A stretch of 14,430 nt of DNA, taken from NCBI GenBank assembly GCA_023415655.1, contig JAEZKD010000244.1:1-14430 (forward strand). The letters are read 5' to 3'. Position 1 is the stretch's first letter. The number at the start of each line of letters is the position of its first letter. Source of the stretch: Bacillota bacterium (lineage in GTDB: Bacteria > Bacillota > Clostridia > Lachnospirales > Lachnospiraceae). Under the pieces are notes generated by a model. That model was not told where the DNA came from. It made no database searches and was given only the letters and a program-made list of their open reading frames with translations. Shown here piece by piece: positions 12,423 to 14,430 of this stretch. The position numbers and the translations under genes were made by a program.

Positions 12423-13915
12423 TGAATCTGATACAAAACTTCCCGTTTTTTAGCATCATTATGTGCCTTGCTTCCGGAGTTTTGTCATCCGTACTTTCTG
12501 GTAAGAATGCAAAGCGTTGGTGTATCGCCTTAGTAACCACAATTGGTGTTATGAATTGCTTTGTTTTAGGGTATGTATTGTCAACTGGAGAAAGTTATAC
12601 CTATATGATGGGACACTTTCCAGGACCATGGGGGAATGAACTTCAAGTAGGCGTTTTAGAATCATTGATGGCAGTGTTTTTCTGCTGTATTATGCTGTTA
12701 TCATTAATTGGTGGAATGAAATTTGTCTTTGTGGACATTGAAGACTCGAAAGTAAATTTATACTTTGTAATGATCTGCTTGATGATGAGCTCCTTGTTAG
12801 CACTGATTTATACGAACGATTTGTTCAATGCCTATGTATTTGTTGAAATCAATACCATTGCTGCATGTGCCTTAATTATGATTCGTAACAACGGGCATAC
12901 GTTAGTTGCTGCAGCGAAGTACATGATCATGAGTCTCTTAGGATCAGGTCTTGTGTTAATTGGAATCTCTATGATCTATGACTTAACAGGTCATTTATCC
13001 ATGCCGTTTATTAGAGAAGCGATTGCAAAGATAACCGTAAATGGAGAATATGCAGTTCCAATGACAGTAGTAATTGGATTAATATGTGTTGGTCTTGCAA
13101 TTAAGAGTGCCTTATTTCCATTTCATTCTTGGTTACCGGATGCTTATAGTTATTCTTCCGCATCGTCCTCTGCAATTTTATCCAGTTTGGTATCCAAATC
13201 CTATATCTTTTTATTGATTAAGATTTTCTATCGCTTAATTGGTATGGATGTCATGGTTGAACATAAAATTACAAATATTTTATTTGTATTTGCAATCATT
13301 GGTATGCTTATGGGATCGATTAGCGCAATGAAGTCACATGATATTAGACGATTGATTGCATTCTCTTCTGTTGCACAGATCGGTTATATATATATGGGAA
13401 TAGGCCTCGGAACAAGGGCTGGTATGAACGCAGCAATCTTTCATATTATGTCACATGCTGCTTCCAAAGCTATGCTTTTTATCGCGGCTAGAGGGTTATC
13501 TGAGGTTTCTGGTAATAGCAAAGACTTTACAGATCTGAAGGGGTCAGGACTTCGCAACAAAATTGCGGGAGTTGGTTTCACGGTTGGTGCTTTATCGATG
13601 GTTGGTATCCCGTTATTTGCAGGTTTTACCTCAAAGGTATACTTTGCAGAGGCTGCTTTGATGGCAAGTCAGAAGAAGATGGCAATTGCAATGGTTGTAC
13701 TTGCAATTAGTACTATTCTGAATGCAGTTTACTTCATACGTGCAGTGATTTCGATTTATACACCGAGAAATGAGCATTTTATCGTACCTGGCTATAAGGT
13801 GGCAGCTACGATGAGAGTATCATTAATTTTATTCATATTATTAAACTTTTTCCTTGGTATCTTTTCGAATCCAATCGCAAAAGCAATTGAAACAGGACTA
13901 AGGATATTTGCTTAG
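12422..13915 (+). CDS. mrpD: Na+/H+ antiporter subunit MrpD (MnhD/MbhH, NuoN/NuoL-like)
   Basis: This is a large proton-translocating membrane subunit of the antiporter. AAGGAGGAG at 12408-12416 and the taATG overlap indicate translational coupling. The 497-residue protein has about 14 membrane segments. Key residues of the antiporter fold are visible: Glu142 in NAYVFVEINTIAACAL, matching the essential TM5 glutamate near 137 of B. subtilis MrpD, and Lys228 in AIKSALFPFHSWLPDAY, matching the TM7 lysine. The TM8 region (SSASSSAILSSLVSKSYI) and the FHIMSHAASKAMLFI block, with conserved His and Lys, are also present. No truncation is seen. The next gene's ribosome binding site overlaps its stop. 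Confidence 0.95.
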   Translation: MNLIQNFPFFSIIMCLASGVLSSVLSGKNAKRWCIALVTTIGVMNCFVLGYVLSTGESYTYMMGHFPGPWGNELQVGVLESLMAVFFCCIMLLSLIGGMKFVFVDIEDSKVNLYFVMICLMMSSLLALIYTNDLFNAYVFVEINTIAACALIMIRNNGHTLVAAAKYMIMSLLGSGLVLIGISMIYDLTGHLSMPFIREAIAKITVNGEYAVPMTVVIGLICVGLAIKSALFPFHSWLPDAYSYSSASSSAILSSLVSKSYIFLLIKIFYRLIGMDVMVEHKITNILFVFAIIGMLMGSISAMKSHDIRRLIAFSSVAQIGYIYMGIGLGTRAGMNAAIFHIMSHAASKAMLFIAARGLSEVSGNSKDFTDLKGSGLRNKIAGVGFTVGALSMVGIPLFAGFTSKVYFAEAALMASQKKMAIAMVVLAISTILNAVYFIRAVISIYTPRNEHFIVPGYKVAATMRVSLILFILLNFFLGIFSNPIAKAIETGLRIFA

Positions 13916-13927
13916 GGAGGACATAAC

Positions 13928-14430
13928 ATGAAAGATAGCTTTATTTTGATTCCAGTGTTGCTCCCATTGGTTGCAGCATTGTTTCTAATTATGATCAAAC
14001 CAGTCAGAGAAAATCGAAAGCTACGTAACCTTTACGTTCTACTAATGACTGTGATTACAGCCATTAGTACAGTTCTTGCTTGTTGTTCAAACCTGTATCT
14101 GCCTGTATTTGATTTATTTGATGGCATTAAGATTGCGTTTCGAGTGGATGACCTTACACGCTTTTTTGCTGTGATTACAGCTATAATGTGGGTTATTTCA
14201 TCAATTTACCAATATGAGTATCTTAAGCATGAAACAGAAGAAACCAGATATCTTTTCTTTTTTCTTTGTTCCTTAAGTGCTTTGCTTGGAATTTGCTTCT
14301 CAAGTAATCTTGTGACCATGTATCTTTTCTACGAGATGATGACCTTGATGACCTTTCCACTCGTTGTTCATACTCGTTCAAAGGAAGCACTTATTGCAGC
14401 GATGAAGTATATCTTTTATTCAATGGGAGG
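13928..14430 (+). CDS. Second MrpD/NuoL-like proton-pumping subunit, 3' part outside window
   Basis: This is the N-terminal 167 residues of another antiporter-like membrane subunit, cut by the window edge with the reading frame still open. AGGGAGG at 13914-13920 lies seven bases before the ATG and overlaps the mrpD stop. About five hydrophobic segments are visible, starting with FILIPVLLPLVAALFLIMI. Glu136 in MYLFYEMMTLMTFP sits at the TM5 glutamate position of the family, and AAMKYIFYSMGG begins the conserved proton-antiporter core. It could be a second MbhH-type subunit (as in Mbx, which I recall has two) or the MrpA N-terminal part moved to the end of the operon; the missing sequence would decide. 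Confidence 0.88.
   Translation, partial: MKDSFILIPVLLPLVAALFLIMIKPVRENRKLRNLYVLLMTVITAISTVLACCSNLYLPVFDLFDGIKIAFRVDDLTRFFAVITAIMWVISSIYQYEYLKHETEETRYLFFFLCSLSALLGICFSSNLVTMYLFYEMMTLMTFPLVVHTRSKEALIAAMKYIFYSMG

Overview
The window looks like chromosomal DNA of a low-GC (mid-30s percent by eye), endospore-forming, anaerobic Firmicute. The gene content and protein style fit the Lachnospiraceae / Clostridium phytofermentans-like group best; this placement is inference from protein recognition, not from a search. All recognisable genes are on the plus strand. No tRNA, rRNA, CRISPR array, insertion sequence or phage gene was seen.

Region 1 (1-4610), sporulation sigma factors. spoIIGA (GTG start at 48) and sigE form the classical spoIIG operon: the SpoIIGA membrane aspartic protease activates pro-sigma-E in the mother cell. 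The operon ends in a good intrinsic terminator (1676-1713). A metallo-beta-lactamase/beta-CASP protein with its own near-consensus sigma-A promoter (TTGACA-17-TACAAT) follows. Next is sigG, the late forespore sigma factor, with a candidate forespore promoter and a terminator about 230 bases after the gene. About 395 bases lie between sigG and the next gene.

Region 2 (4684-9346), a sugar-uptake locus. A LacI-family repressor with a strong sigma-A promoter precedes a lipoprotein solute-binding protein and two CUT1-type permeases. No ATPase is encoded, so a shared MsmK/MalK-like ATPase elsewhere is presumed. A perfect 14-bp hairpin capped by GCAA sits between the binding-protein gene and the permeases and probably sets different transcript levels. 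A terminator closes the unit. The substrate cannot be read from the sequence.

Region 3 (9441 to the window end), a multisubunit Mrp/Mbh-type cation/proton antiporter operon. Its order is mrpE, mrpF, mrpG, an MbhD-like small gene, a fusion of the MrpA C-terminal (MbhE-like) segment with MrpB, mrpC, mrpD, and a second MrpD/NuoL-like gene cut off by the window end. This is the order of the membrane arm of archaeal Mbh/Mbx complexes rather than the Bacillus mrpABCDEFG order. A sigma-A promoter (TTGACA-17-TAGAAT) is followed within about 40 bases by a terminator-like hairpin before mrpE, so a leader attenuator is possible.

The observations most worth a second look are the Mbh/Mbx-like layout, whose downstream genes lie outside the window; the 86-residue charged N-terminal extension on the MrpA-C/MrpB fusion; the leader terminator upstream of mrpE; and the hairpin inside the ABC operon. 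I found no sign of a wholly new system: most of the window consists of recognisable families.
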